Below, in pieces: positions 1 through 8,802 of a stretch of DNA of 34,966 bases. The notes under the pieces are model-generated. The model did not search any database. It was not told where the DNA came from and was given only the letters and a program-made list of their open reading frames with translations. Source of the DNA: a virus. Position numbers and translations under genes: made by a program. Positions within the stretch are counted from its first letter, which is position 1. Every line of letters begins with the position of its first letter. The stretch is taken from positions 1 through 34,966 of the IMG/VR virus record IMGVR_UViG_3300009011_000036, one strand, 5' to 3'.

Positions 1-2
1 AG

Positions 3-129
3 GCGTTGGCCTGGTTGGAACGTCCGAACCAGCATTTGCTGATGTGGGACCAACCTGAGTACCCGGCACTGCTCGCCCAGATAGATGATGCCCCGCCGCT
101 TTTATTTGTCGCCGGCGCCCCCGGGATCC
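3..129 (+). pseudogene. dprA: Host dprA fragment, cut by the phage end
   Basis: The frame starting at base 3 reads ALAWLERPNQHLLMWDQPEY and continues through PALLAQIDDAPPLLFVAGAP. This resembles the segment of DNA-processing protein A (DprA/Smf, the RecA loader for single-stranded DNA in natural transformation) just before its Rossmann fold. The host sequence stops after base 129. The next bases are the phage terminus, which supplies one Leu codon and a stop (TAA at 132..134), so any product would lack the whole DNA-binding Rossmann core. The 5' part lies outside the window. Identification is by recognition of the WD..YP.LL..I.D.PPLLFV.G pattern and was not checked against a database. Confidence 0.7.
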
Positions 130-224
130 TGTAAGCGCGCGCCCGATTTGGCACCGCTAAGCGGCATGTTTGGCATTGGCGAGCAAAACAAAAGCCAAAC
201 TCTTTGGCGCGAGGTTTGGCACCG
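130..224. other. Left terminus with transposase-site-like repeats (Mu 'R' end)
   Basis: The terminus begins TGTAAGCG. A TTTGGC motif recurs in direct orientation at 147 (TTTGGCACCG), 169 (TTTGGCATT), 203 (TTTGGCGCG) and 215 (TTTGGCACCG, identical to the first), and once inverted at 194..200. Mu-type A transposases bind several such sites per end, and the first site lies at the same inward distance (base 18) as at the other terminus. Binding is inferred; the repeats themselves are plain in the sequence. Confidence 0.75.
184..220 (-). terminator. Late-operon terminator downstream of tail fibre assembly gene
   Basis: On the - strand the stem GCCAAAC / GTTTGGC (214..220 with 194..200, 13-nt loop) is followed by TTTTGTTTTG. 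It lies 19 bases after the last late gene ends (239). The stem arms are two oppositely oriented copies of the terminal TTTGGC motif, so the element probably serves both as terminator and as part of the transposase-binding array. Confidence 0.55.
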
Positions 225-238
225 ACTTCATGCTCTAG

Positions 239-610
239 TCAGGATGGCTGCACGGGCCAGTCAATGACTGAAGGAAAACCTGCCTGATCAGACACACGAT
301 TGACCTGGATGCTGTACAGCTTCCAAGTCGTCAGACTCGTCATGTCGGATTCGGTTGCGGTTTCCAAGTCCACCGCGTATTGCAGTGGCGCGATGCGTAG
401 CGCCGCCATAGCAAGCAAGCTGTCCCGCTGGGCGTTAGCTGTCGCGACCATCTGCTCGCGGGTCGGGGCGTTTGCCGCTGTTTGAGCTGCCCGTGCGGCG
501 GCCAACCCAGCGGCGTCGAGTAAGGTTAGGCTGGGGTCAATGAACTCATCTTGCGAACCGTCAGACTCAAAGGCGTAAATGCCACCGTCTTTATCCTTGT
601 AGTATTTCAT
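239..610 (-). CDS. Tail fibre assembly protein
   Basis: This 123-aa protein has the usual small tail-fibre-assembly layout. A short N-terminal part (MKYYKDKDGGIYAFESDGSQ) describes a residue-like 'K..D..GGIYAF' strand, an Ala-rich helix follows (residues about 32-50), and a C-terminal 'W..Y...V..V....GFP..I.WP.QP' signature ends the chain. Such chaperones help the adjacent fibre fold or trimerise and may stay at the fibre tip. The gene is last in the late operon. Its ATG overlaps the region of the fibre stop codon at 610, so the two are probably translationally coupled. A terminator follows. Function is assigned from the family pattern and from position next to the fibre gene. Confidence 0.82.
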   Translation of the reverse strand: MKYYKDKDGGIYAFESDGSQDEFIDPSLTLLDAAGLAAARAAQTAANAPTREQMVATANAQRDSLLAMAALRIAPLQYAVDLETATESDMTSLTTWKLYSIQVNRVSDQAGFPSVIDWPVQPS

Positions 611-1500
611 TAGCGAAGCTCCGCCCAGTTTGAGAATGTGCCGCTGTACGAATATGTGCTTCCAGGAGGAATAGTCGCCGTCAGAAAGTAATTCCCCCCG
701 TAAGTCGCAAAGGTGTATGCCGCAACAACACCCCCCACCGTGATAGAGCGCGCATTAGCGTCTGCGGTTACGATGTTGACCTGTATAGGACGGCCGGTGG
801 TATTCGTGTAGTTGGTGTTTGCCGCTCGTGATGCCTTCACATCCTGCCAAGTCTGACCCACAGCGAAGGCCGCATCCTGTCTAGCGAGACCTACCGCTGT
901 GCCGTTTGAATGGGTCATAACCGGTTGAGCCGCAGTGCCATCAGTAAATCCGGCACTCGCACAGAAGCTGCTGTTCAATTTGGAATTCAGCAGTCCGTTG
1001 CTTTCCGTTTTCGTGTAGGCATCGCCAATACCATACCCGCCCAGCGTCGTCGATTTGCTCGCCTTTCCCGCCAGAGCGTTGGTCACCGTCGCAGCAAAGT
1101 TGGGGTCATTTCCCAAAGCGTCTGCAAGCTCTTTCAGCGTATCGAGCGCTGCCGGTGACGAAGCCACCAATGCGGCAACGGCTTGTTGTATGGCGGTGGA
1201 GGTCTCAGTCTTGCTAAAGACGTCAGTAATCCCGGAAGCTGAGATAGTCGTCGGCTTGCCGCTCAGCTTCGCCCAGGTAAAAGCGGCGGCTTGAATTGCC
1301 TGAACCGCCTTGAATAGCTGAGAGTCGTCGCCGGGGTCGATGGTCAAACCAGCCCCTACAATGGCATTGACCAGTTCTCGCTGAACCGCATTGAGCCATT
1401 CAACGGTGATAAGCGTCGCCACCACACCGGTCCCAGGTTGACCGCGTACGAACTCCTTTGAGCCGTTAGCGGTAGAAGTGCTATCCCCAACTCGTTGCAT
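610..1500 (-). CDS. Tail fibre protein
   Basis: This 296-aa protein is the receptor-binding fibre. The N-terminal third has a phage-fibre pattern (EWLNAVQRELVNAI, then a helix with LFKAVQAIQ). Repeats of the type 'W.KLSGKPTTISASGITD' and 'LGGYGIGDAYTKTE' follow (about residues 95-175), a motif common in Gram-negative phage fibres. The C-terminal 120 residues are Ser/Thr/Gly-rich and would form the adhesive tip. The ATG start at 1500 overlaps the TAA stop of the gp48-like gene. An upstream in-frame start at 1566 would read back into that gene and is less likely. The fibre is short compared with Mu gpS, and no invertible alternative tip or invertase gene is present. Confidence 0.83.
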   Translation of the reverse strand: MQRVGDSTSTANGSKEFVRGQPGTGVVATLITVEWLNAVQRELVNAIVGAGLTIDPGDDSQLFKAVQAIQAAAFTWAKLSGKPTTISASGITDVFSKTETSTAIQQAVAALVASSPAALDTLKELADALGNDPNFAATVTNALAGKASKSTTLGGYGIGDAYTKTESNGLLNSKLNSSFCASAGFTDGTAAQPVMTHSNGTAVGLARQDAAFAVGQTWQDVKASRAANTNYTNTTGRPIQVNIVTADANARSITVGGVVAAYTFATYGGNYFLTATIPPGSTYSYSGTFSNWAELR

Positions 1501-2078
1501 TAGTTGTTGTCTCCGTAGCCAAATAACAAGAAGGACTCGGCTGGCTTCACCTGGCTGAGTCGGCATTCGAGCGGTTTGTTTCCCCAGTACGTCACTGGAT
1601 CATCTGCAGAGGTCACCCCTGCCGCTGCATAGGTGACCGTTACCTCTGGCGCGTTCACGCGCCAGGCGTAATCCCAGTCGCCACCGTTCACAGGGTCGTC
1701 CGCATGGGCTTCTCCTGCCCTTGCGGGCCGGAAAGTGCTGATGGTTATGTCGTAGCCCAAGGACTTAGCGAGGGCGACGAAGAAAGACTTGCTTTGCCCA
1801 CCCCGCGCTCCGAGCTTGCTGACGACTGCATTTACTCGTTGCTGCGTCGATTGCTGAGTACCAACAAGGCAAGGGTCAGGCAGCGCCAAGACCCTTTCCC
1901 AGTCAACAAGACCTGCACCAGTGTCAGGAAATATTGCGTCGTAGACCTGGTCAGTTGCCTGCTCTGCCTCAGTGAGCGCAGCAGCCTCGGCTTCGATCAC
2001 AGCCGATAGGTTTTTGGCGTTGGGGGCGTAAGCATCAAGCGGGAGCATCAACCGCAACTGATCCGATAGACGAGTCAT
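1500..2078 (-). CDS. Baseplate/tail protein, Mu gp48 family (DUF2313, YmfQ-like)
   Basis: This 192-aa protein has the DUF2313 pattern: an N-terminal helical segment (LSDQLRLMLPLDAYAPNAKN), 'IFPDTGAGLVDWERVLALPD' at about residues 49-68, and 'RVNAVVSKLGARGGQS' followed by 'LAKSLGYDITI'. Members sit between baseplate protein J (gp47) and the fibre in Mu, P2-like phages and tailocins, and probably connect the fibre to the baseplate. The ATG at 2078 overlaps the gp47-like stop by four bases (ATGA). Confidence 0.9.
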   Translation of the reverse strand: MTRLSDQLRLMLPLDAYAPNAKNLSAVIEAEAAALTEAEQATDQVYDAIFPDTGAGLVDWERVLALPDPCLVGTQQSTQQRVNAVVSKLGARGGQSKSFFVALAKSLGYDITISTFRPARAGEAHADDPVNGGDWDYAWRVNAPEVTVTYAAAGVTSADDPVTYWGNKPLECRLSQVKPAESFLLFGYGDNN

Positions 2079-3145
2079 ACCATCGGCACCAGGGTCAGGG
2101 TGCCCGGCCTGATCCAGCCGATCAGGGAGCTATCCGACGATGCTGCAACGTTTCCAGATGGAGATGTTACAGCCCGATCAGAAACGCCAGGCAGGCTGCT
2201 GATCATCGTTTCAATCTGGGACCGCCGCAGGCCCACTTTCGGTTTAAGCGTGCCCAGCAGTTCCTCGTATGCTTTCTGCGCTGAAACCTGAACCGCATCT
2301 AGTTCGTACCCATCCTCAAGCTCTACCTGCGCAATCGAGTCAACAACGCGCACAGTCGGCACGAACACCAATACGTCCGCATATACAGAGCACAGCGACT
2401 CGATGTGCGCCTGGCAGGCTTGGACAACGGTCGGCGACGGTAGGCCGCTACTTCCGGTGATGGCGATATCGACTGACCCGCCACCGCGACGTTTCGGCAG
2501 GACCAGCGCGTACGAGACTCCATCGACTTCTTTTGCCCAGCGCTCATAGTCGTAGTCGGCGCCACCTACCGGAGGTTTCCGCATCACGTCCAATAGGCGA
2601 GCTTCCAGGGAGTCCACAGTCTCCGCGTCTTCGCCACCTGTCGTTGCTGCGGAGAAACTTGCCGATGCGCTCATACCCAACGGCGGGCTTGTGAGTGTCA
2701 GGACGCCAGAGAGGTTATTGAGCTGTGAACCTGGGGTTTCTGCTCGGACCAAGACCGAAGCAAGGCCTACCGAACTCAACTTTACGTCGCTAACGGTCAA
2801 GAAAGCAGCGCCCGTCGCGGTATGTGTCAGGCGTGAGGATGCCAGCAACGTTACATCAGGCGTTCCAGTCAATTGGACTGGCCCCGTGGATGAGACAGCG
2901 TCCTTTAACGACAGACCGCGCAAGCCTGCTCCATGGATGACCTCTTCGTCGTCGGCTTCGTCAGGGAAGATCTGTCTATAGAGCCAAGCAAGCTTCTGAT
3001 AGTAGCCTTCCAGTGCCGCCGCAAATGACGCAGAACGCACGTAGTTATCGCTATCACTGCCGATGTCCGCCTCAGCATTCAAGTTGCGAATATCGCGCAA
3101 GATGTTGCTCAGTATCGCGTCGTAAGTCGGAACGGTGAGTGCCAT
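2075..3145 (-). CDS. Baseplate wedge protein J-like (Mu gp47)
   Basis: This 356-aa baseplate wedge protein has the length and pattern of the Baseplate_J family: N-terminal 'PTYDAILSNILRDIRNLNAE', a Gly-rich beta region, then 'TGGEDAETVDSLEARLLDVMRKPPVGGADYDYERWAKEVDG' at about residues 170-210 (quoted as motifs within that stretch). These proteins form the wedge ring around the hub in contractile tails. The start codon overlaps the gp46-like stop (TGATG), which indicates coupling. Confidence 0.92.
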   Translation of the reverse strand: MALTVPTYDAILSNILRDIRNLNAEADIGSDSDNYVRSASFAAALEGYYQKLAWLYRQIFPDEADDEEVIHGAGLRGLSLKDAVSSTGPVQLTGTPDVTLLASSRLTHTATGAAFLTVSDVKLSSVGLASVLVRAETPGSQLNNLSGVLTLTSPPLGMSASASFSAATTGGEDAETVDSLEARLLDVMRKPPVGGADYDYERWAKEVDGVSYALVLPKRRGGGSVDIAITGSSGLPSPTVVQACQAHIESLCSVYADVLVFVPTVRVVDSIAQVELEDGYELDAVQVSAQKAYEELLGTLKPKVGLRRSQIETMISSLPGVSDRAVTSPSGNVAASSDSSLIGWIRPGTLTLVPMV

Positions 3146-3495
3146 CAGATAACCCTTACAGGATGCTGAAATACTTCCTCGACGCCTGCGCTGTCGATCA
3201 CCGTGATCAGCAGAAGCAACCAGCCATTGTGGGACTGTTCAACGTCGACCAAAAAGGACGTGGCTCGCCCATCGTCAACCATCGGCTGTAGAGCCTCTGT
3301 TGCATATTGATTGGCAAGCTTGCCGACTCTGGATAGGTCCTTGGAGCGGCGCAGTAGGTACAAACGCGAGCCCAAAGTGGGATCGGCCCACCAGGAGCCG
3401 AGCGGCACGGTGAGCCGGAGATAAATGGCGTTGGCAAGCGTCTTAATACGCTTGCCAGTTAAGTCGCCTGATTTTGGGTCTATGCCTGCGTCCAT
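3145..3495 (-). CDS. Baseplate protein, Mu gp46 family (gp25/W-like)
   Basis: This 116-aa baseplate wedge component begins MDAGIDPKSGDLTGKRIKTL and continues with 'LRLTVPLGSWWADPTLGSRLYLLRR', the characteristic Mu gp46 pattern. The open frame extends upstream to 3642, but that part runs over the gp45 gene and lacks family similarity. I therefore place the start at the ATG at 3495, giving the usual family length. There is no convincing Shine-Dalgarno sequence in front of this ATG. A 31-codon frame fills the 76-base gap from gp45 and overlaps this start, so coupling to it is possible. Confidence 0.87.
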   Translation of the reverse strand: MDAGIDPKSGDLTGKRIKTLANAIYLRLTVPLGSWWADPTLGSRLYLLRRSKDLSRVGKLANQYATEALQPMVDDGRATSFLVDVEQSHNGWLLLLITVIDSAGVEEVFQHPVRVI

Positions 3496-3573
3496 TCGGG
3501 CATGATGGTGGAAGAGGTGATCGCTTGGTCTTTCTCGACCGTACAAACCACCCCTATGTTTAGTACCGCAATC
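3478..3573 (-). CDS. Possible 31-aa leader peptide ORF between gp45 and gp46
   Basis: A GTG codon overlapping the gp45 TGA stop opens a frame of 31 codons (MIAVLNIGVVCTVEKDQAIT then SSTIMPEWTQA). It ends with a TAG just inside gp46. It would bridge the only sizeable gap in this part of the baseplate operon. No Shine-Dalgarno sequence and no family are recognisable. It may simply be the coupling path for ribosomes, or chance. Confidence 0.25.
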
Positions 3574-4129
3574 ACATACTGATTGTGTCGCTTGAATTAG
3601 GGGAGATGCTACCTTGCGCGAGGATGTTTCCGCTGGCCCCAATGCTACCCGAAGTCACGATGTTGCCCTTCACTGCCAGCCCCTGTTCTACCGTTACCGT
3701 CCCGCTCGTTTCCAGCAAGGGCGTCTGGAACGATACCTTTTTGTTGGCTTTCACGATCAGCGTATCGGTCTCCACTTCGATCACCCGGCCGCGCTTGAGA
3801 TGCACCCTGTCTCCCTCGTCCGTGTACAGAGCGACCTCTCCATCTTTCAGCGTCAAACGATACCGACCATCTTCACTGGCCACGACCACAGCATGCTTAC
3901 TGTTCCCACCTACCGGGATACAGATGTACTCCGCACCGGCCAGCGGCGAGGACGTGAACCCATAGTGCTGGAACAACTCTCCCGCTACAGCCTCACCGGC
4001 CAGCCCCTGCATCTCCACCCCGGTCAGCTTTCCCTGATTCGAGCTGCTGGCCACCGCTCGAAATGCCTGACGCACGCTACTGCGCTCACGGGCTGCCTGC
4101 TCCCGCATCATCCGTCCTAATGTCTTCAC
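3572..4129 (-). CDS. Baseplate spike / assembly protein, Mu gp45 family (V-like)
   Basis: This 185-aa protein matches the Mu gp45 central spike family. It has an N-terminal helix 'RMMREQAARERSSVRQAFRA', an OB-fold-like region with 'GLAGEAVAGELFQHYGFTSSP' and 'GDRVHLKRGRVIEVE', and a C-terminal repetitive beta-helix with Gly/Ser-rich turns ('VKGNIVTSGSIGASGNILAQ') forming the membrane-piercing needle. The start is GTG at 4129, overlapping the gpP TAG stop by one base and preceded by GGGG at a good distance. It works with the gpP hub directly upstream. Confidence 0.9.
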   Translation of the reverse strand: MKTLGRMMREQAARERSSVRQAFRAVASSSNQGKLTGVEMQGLAGEAVAGELFQHYGFTSSPLAGAEYICIPVGGNSKHAVVVASEDGRYRLTLKDGEVALYTDEGDRVHLKRGRVIEVETDTLIVKANKKVSFQTPLLETSGTVTVEQGLAVKGNIVTSGSIGASGNILAQGSISPNSSDTISM

Positions 4130-5247
4130 TAAAGCCCCTTAACCATTTCGATAAATGCAGAGTCCGGGTTGTTCTTCCCTTTGTGTTTCTTCAGCTTGGC
4201 GCCGTCGAGCACCCACATCTTGTCTTCACGCAGCCGCAGTTCGGTGATCGCTCCCTGACTTCGCGTAAGTCGCAAAGTACGAGCCATCAGGAAGTAAATG
4301 GCGTTCAAACCATGAGGCTCGCTTCTGACCCTCACACGCTGACCCGGCGTCCATACGGAACCATTGCCGCAACGGTGCCCCTTCACAATCGCCCTTATTT
4401 CGAACCCCTCCAGCCGACTGTCAGCCAGCAGTTTGCGAGCGCGGGTGGTCGCCATGTCCTGGTTCTCGGTACTGCTGTCGACCACCACTTTAGGCCGGAA
4501 AATTCCTCGCTTGGCCAAGGTGTCGTCCTGGATCACAGATCGCAGGTGCGAGCGAGTGGTATCTAAACCGTCATTGTCATACTGACCGTGCTGACCGAGC
4601 AGGGTGATCTGACTGTATCGGTTGGCGATGGACCGGCGAACGCCAAGGCGCTCCACGTTGTTACCTTGACCGTCGCGGCTCAAGATCAGTTCGGCCACTG
4701 GTGGGGCCTCGTAGTTCGGACCACCAACGACCAGCGTGCCGTCGGGATCAAACCATGGCCACAGTCCGTTAGCCTCGGCGACCTGCATCAGCGCCTCCCA
4801 TGCAGATTGCCCTGGCTCGATCTGCACACGGCGACGTGACTTTGCCGTGTCCGTCTGGATGCTTATCTTGCTGATTCCCAGCGGCTTCACCACCAGGTTA
4901 ATGACCTCAGTCAGCGACGCCTCTCGCATCGATACGAATGGGCATGAGCAATCGACCAGAGCAGCAGCACCGTCGCGACCATTGATACGAATCGCGACGC
5001 CTTGGCGGTTCACGTCGTGCTCGAACTCGTCGACCTGGCCGGTCAACACTCGGTCACGACCAAGATTGAGGGTGCAGCTCGCTCCCTCTACTAGGACAGA
5101 TGGCAGAGAAACGGTGTCTTTGGCATAAAGCTCAAGTTCAAAAGCATCGGATGGCGTGAGCAAGTCCGACTCAACAGACCAGCCATCCCACGTTGCGTGG
5201 GTGAGTCCACCGATAGTCAGGGTAATAGCGTCACTTTGCGTAGGCAC
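4129..5247 (-). CDS. Baseplate hub protein gpP (late control D-like)
   Basis: This 372-aa protein corresponds to Mu gpP, the baseplate hub (gp27/gpD fold). Visible parts are an N-terminal beta barrel ('ITLTIGGLTHATWDGWSVES'), a middle 'GQSAWEALMQVAEANGLWPW' segment followed by 'FDPDGTLVVGG' (about residues 145-180), and a C-terminal barrel ending in a Lys-rich tail (KLKKHKGKNN). I choose the GTG at 5247 because GAGG lies six bases upstream. A GTG at 5259 is a possible alternative. The start falls inside the end of the gpN-like gene, consistent with coupling. Confidence 0.88.
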   Translation of the reverse strand: MPTQSDAITLTIGGLTHATWDGWSVESDLLTPSDAFELELYAKDTVSLPSVLVEGASCTLNLGRDRVLTGQVDEFEHDVNRQGVAIRINGRDGAAALVDCSCPFVSMREASLTEVINLVVKPLGISKISIQTDTAKSRRRVQIEPGQSAWEALMQVAEANGLWPWFDPDGTLVVGGPNYEAPPVAELILSRDGQGNNVERLGVRRSIANRYSQITLLGQHGQYDNDGLDTTRSHLRSVIQDDTLAKRGIFRPKVVVDSSTENQDMATTRARKLLADSRLEGFEIRAIVKGHRCGNGSVWTPGQRVRVRSEPHGLNAIYFLMARTLRLTRSQGAITELRLREDKMWVLDGAKLKKHKGKNNPDSAFIEMVKGL

Positions 5248-6559
5248 GGAGCACCTCACCTGGTTGGATGTTGTAGGGAGAGCCCAGACTCGGATTCAAT
5301 CGCGAAAGCTCGATGGCCCGCGAGTGGTCGCCGTACCAACGATGAGCGAGCACCCGCAAGCTTGCAGGCGATTCAACGGTGCGCTCGACCAGAGGCGGAC
5401 TGAGCAGGATCACAGAGCGTGCTCGGGCTTGGATCAGCCCGGCCATGGTGCGCAGAGCATCAATCACCGGAAGCGCGGTCTCCACACCGTACAGACGCCT
5501 GTGCAGCAGGATTGCCGACTCAATAAGCGACCTGGAAAGATTGACCAGTGACTCCAGATCGCCCGGACTAAGGGTCTGGGTGGCCGCTTCATCCTCAATA
5601 ACAGCAGACACGGCCTGCGCATTTGCCAGCGCTGTCTCAGTGACGATCAGAACCACCAGTGCCAAACTGGCCGCATCGACTGGGTCGGTGGGCATGCTGT
5701 CAGGGATCACTGAAGTATCTGGCTCACTGCCCTGCCTGGCACTGATGAGCAGCGCTGTACCAGCTCTTGATGCCTGCGCTGTCAAACTGGTGCTGCCCGG
5801 CACCGTGGCCGGGACACCGCCTCGGGACAGCAGCTCACGCGACGATGAGGGCGTGGTGTTCTGGATGACGGCGCGAATCTCAGTCGGCGTCCGGGCCAAG
5901 TCCACCAGCGGGTCGAATGCAGACAACGGATTGCTGGTGGCCATACTCACAACCTGCGACACCACACCCATGATCTGGCTACGCAGTTGCTGCAAGCGAA
6001 GGCCAATGCCTGGCAGCCCCAAGGCCTTCTCCATAAAGCCAGTCCAGCCGCCACCGATCCAACTTTGTATCTCAGTGACCAAGGAATCGATTTTGGCCAG
6101 CAGGTCAAAGAGTCCGTCCTGCCAGGTGGTCTCGTCCTCCGCATAAGCCGACCAAACAGCCGTCCATACAAGGTCACGATCAAAGAACGGCTCATCAGGT
6201 GTGTGCTCCACAAACTGGAGGGCCACTTCGGCATAGTCCGGGCGCTCGGCGGTGTGATGCACATTCATTGACCGAGTGACAACAGTAAGACTGCCGTAGA
6301 TGGGATGCACCAACTCACCCGGCCCTAGTACATCCAAGGCATCAAGCAACGCTCTTAGGTAGAACTCATAGTTTGGACCGTTGAAGATGACGCGCAGGGA
6401 GAACGCTCGGCCACCTCGCCCCAGATCCTCAGCCGAGTCACCTTGCTTGTAAGGCGTTCCATGCTGGCTAGTAAACCACTGAGCCTCTAAGTTTTCGTCC
6501 GCAACATCGAGAGGAATACCTCGAAAAGAGGCATCCAGCAAGTTCTCTTTCCAGCTCAA
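5231..6559 (-). CDS. DNA circularisation / tail protein gpN-like
   Basis: This 442-aa protein begins MSWKENLLDASFRGIPLDV and shows 'HGTPYKQGDSAEDLGRGGRA', the DNA_circ_N pattern of Mu gpN, a distal tail/baseplate protein in spite of the family name. The last 55 residues ('RVLAHRWYGDHSRAIELSRL..NP......IQPGEVLRAYA') look like a gpX/LysM-type tail module. The start is TTG at 6559, overlapping the tape-measure TGA (TTGA), and fits the conserved N-terminus. Expression is therefore probably coupled to the tape measure. Confidence 0.9.
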   Translation of the reverse strand: MSWKENLLDASFRGIPLDVADENLEAQWFTSQHGTPYKQGDSAEDLGRGGRAFSLRVIFNGPNYEFYLRALLDALDVLGPGELVHPIYGSLTVVTRSMNVHHTAERPDYAEVALQFVEHTPDEPFFDRDLVWTAVWSAYAEDETTWQDGLFDLLAKIDSLVTEIQSWIGGGWTGFMEKALGLPGIGLRLQQLRSQIMGVVSQVVSMATSNPLSAFDPLVDLARTPTEIRAVIQNTTPSSSRELLSRGGVPATVPGSTSLTAQASRAGTALLISARQGSEPDTSVIPDSMPTDPVDAASLALVVLIVTETALANAQAVSAVIEDEAATQTLSPGDLESLVNLSRSLIESAILLHRRLYGVETALPVIDALRTMAGLIQARARSVILLSPPLVERTVESPASLRVLAHRWYGDHSRAIELSRLNPSLGSPYNIQPGEVLRAYAK

Positions 6560-8775
6560 TTTCCACGCCTCACTTGAATATCAGTTCTGCGCTCAACTTC
6601 GGCTTGCACCATCTCAGAGTTAAGTCGCAGTTCTAAAACCAGCGGCTTATCGATCAATGAGCGCAATCGTTGTTCGGCCATGTTTTCTCCACCCTGTTGC
6701 AGTGGGCCAATACCTGCCTGAGTCAGGCGGCTCGCGGCGTTCTGCGCCCAACTAACAGCCCCCTGCGCAGATGTACCAGAAGAAGTGAGCCCGGTTTGTT
6801 GCATGGCCAAGCGCTGGGCTTGGCTGGAAAGCCAATCACTTGAGGCGTCCGGATTATTCTTGGCCAGATCAATGCGGTTTTGATAAAACGAGGTGTTATA
6901 AGCTTTCTGACCAGCCGTGCCCAACTTGGAGTTCTGAGCGGCCCGCAGCCGACCTTCATCTGTGTTCTGCGTAGAACCGCTGGTAAAACCACCAATGGCA
7001 GCCAGACTTACAAGCCCCCATGGAACTGGCGGAACAACTTTCGGCGTCTTGTTACCGACATCAGGAATTGGCGGGGTCATGCCTGTTGCTGGCCAGTTAG
7101 TAACAAATACCGAACTTACGCCCGTCGCTTCTTCCAACACTTTACCAACGGCAATATTTTTAAGAGTTTCAGGGCCACCCATAAACTTGTTGATAAGTGC
7201 GCCTGCACCCGCTGTAGCGCCGCGACCGGCAATATATCCACCAACACCAACAGCGGCACCACCCGCCAGCATCTGCTCACCCGAAAGATTTAAGTCATCG
7301 AGCAAGTAACTACCGAACTCCGCAAAACCTTTATTAAGAGGCTTGGCCATGCGGTCAATCGCCTCTCCCAAGGTTGCTTTAACTCGCGCCCCAGTACCGG
7401 TGGCACTCTCAACGTTATCTTTCAGGTCACTTTCAAAGATCGGCTTGGCGCCTTGAATGTCTTTTGATTGCTGTTTAAACGTGTCGAGCCTATTGCCGGT
7501 AAGCATGATTCGCATACCACGAATAGTGTCTTGGTCCATACCCTTGAACACGGCACCCATAAACTTTCCGCGCTGCTCGTCGGTTTTCATCCCGTCGTAC
7601 TTGCGTTTCAAATCCGCAAATACCTCCTCAGGGTTGCGCGACGCACCTTTTTTATCGAAGAAACTCACACCAGACGCTTTCGTGACTTGGTCACGATAAG
7701 TCTTGTTGCTGAATACCCGCAGGGTTGATTCGGCAAGCGTGCCCAGACGTTCGGGCTGCATCTCAACGGTCGATAGCGTCTCGGTAAATGCCAGGGCCTG
7801 CGACAGCGACATGCCCGCCTGCTGCGCTGCACCACCGATTTTCGGGAACAGATCGGCCAGGTTCTCCAACTCGGCGTTCCCCTGACGCCCGGCGACGGTC
7901 ATCTTTTGCAGCAGATCGAGCGCTACACCTGCTTGGTTTAGGTCGAGGTTAAAGGCGCTGGCACCGGCAACAACGGCTTTGCCCAGTACCGCCGAGTCGG
8001 CGCCAGTAACCGCCGTCGCCTGGCCGACTGCATCGGCGGTCTTCTTGGAGGCGCCGTAGTTCACACCCGAAGCGATCAAGGTATTGAAACCGCTATCCAC
8101 GTCGGTTCGGTCGAGGCCGTACTTCTTGGCAATCCGAAAACCTTCGTTGCGCCACTCTTCGCGCTCCGCGTTCGTCATGCCTGCTGTCTGCTGTGTTCGG
8201 ATCAGTGAGCGATCCAGCTTGGCACTACCCGTCAACCCGGCACCGACACCGACACCAATGCCCAATCCGGCCAGCTTGCCTTGTGCGCTCTGGCCGAAGT
8301 TCTTCAACCGGTTGAACTCATCACGCACCCCACCAGCCAATCGTTTGAGCAGACGCAGGTTGCTGCCGCCAGACTGAGCGAGACGGCGCATGCTGACTTC
8401 CGTCTTGTCGACAGACTGACGGAGCTGATCAGCACCCTCTTTGGCTGCTTTGGCCAGCTCGGTTTTGGTGTCCTGCGCGGCTTTGCGCCCAGCTTGGCCC
8501 ATGCTCTTCAACTCGGCACTAGTCTGGGTGACGCCCTGCCGGAATACGCCTTGCCCCTGCGCCGATTCACGCAACGCCTGGCGCACGATCTTGTAGCTCG
8601 CAGCACCCGTCTGAGCGGACCTATTGAGGGCCGCCCCAGTCTTGTTTGCCTCGTCGCCCAAGGCCTTCGCACCGTCTCTAGCGGTCTTTTTGAGGCTCTG
8701 CTCAAGGGCTTGAATTTCGCGACGACTGTTGCCGGAGGTCGCTTGAATCCGCAGGGCAACCCGTAAATCACTCAT
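6556..8775 (-). CDS. Tail tape measure protein
   Basis: At 739 aa this is the longest protein in the element. Its organisation is typical of a tape measure: a long N-terminal charged, Ala-rich coiled-coil zone (residues 1-150); a glycine-rich stretch near 165-185 (GIGVGVGAGLTGSA); the conserved PhageMin_Tail region ('ATAVTGADSAVLGKAVVAGA', 'LADLFPKIGGAAQQAGMSLS', about 250-330); and a hydrophobic Gly/Ala patch around 500-530. It sets tail length and is ejected with the DNA. TTGGAG precedes the ATG. An intrinsic terminator lies just upstream of the gene. Confidence 0.93.
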   Translation of the reverse strand: MSDLRVALRIQATSGNSRREIQALEQSLKKTARDGAKALGDEANKTGAALNRSAQTGAASYKIVRQALRESAQGQGVFRQGVTQTSAELKSMGQAGRKAAQDTKTELAKAAKEGADQLRQSVDKTEVSMRRLAQSGGSNLRLLKRLAGGVRDEFNRLKNFGQSAQGKLAGLGIGVGVGAGLTGSAKLDRSLIRTQQTAGMTNAEREEWRNEGFRIAKKYGLDRTDVDSGFNTLIASGVNYGASKKTADAVGQATAVTGADSAVLGKAVVAGASAFNLDLNQAGVALDLLQKMTVAGRQGNAELENLADLFPKIGGAAQQAGMSLSQALAFTETLSTVEMQPERLGTLAESTLRVFSNKTYRDQVTKASGVSFFDKKGASRNPEEVFADLKRKYDGMKTDEQRGKFMGAVFKGMDQDTIRGMRIMLTGNRLDTFKQQSKDIQGAKPIFESDLKDNVESATGTGARVKATLGEAIDRMAKPLNKGFAEFGSYLLDDLNLSGEQMLAGGAAVGVGGYIAGRGATAGAGALINKFMGGPETLKNIAVGKVLEEATGVSSVFVTNWPATGMTPPIPDVGNKTPKVVPPVPWGLVSLAAIGGFTSGSTQNTDEGRLRAAQNSKLGTAGQKAYNTSFYQNRIDLAKNNPDASSDWLSSQAQRLAMQQTGLTSSGTSAQGAVSWAQNAASRLTQAGIGPLQQGGENMAEQRLRSLIDKPLVLELRLNSEMVQAEVERRTDIQVRRGN

Positions 8776-8802
8776 TGCAACGACTCCAACAGGTTCTTAC
8801 AT

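Noticed and set aside
130-1500. Invertible fibre segment with recombinase as in Mu
   Set aside because: No invertase-like gene and no inverted repeats or alternative fibre ends flank the fibre gene.
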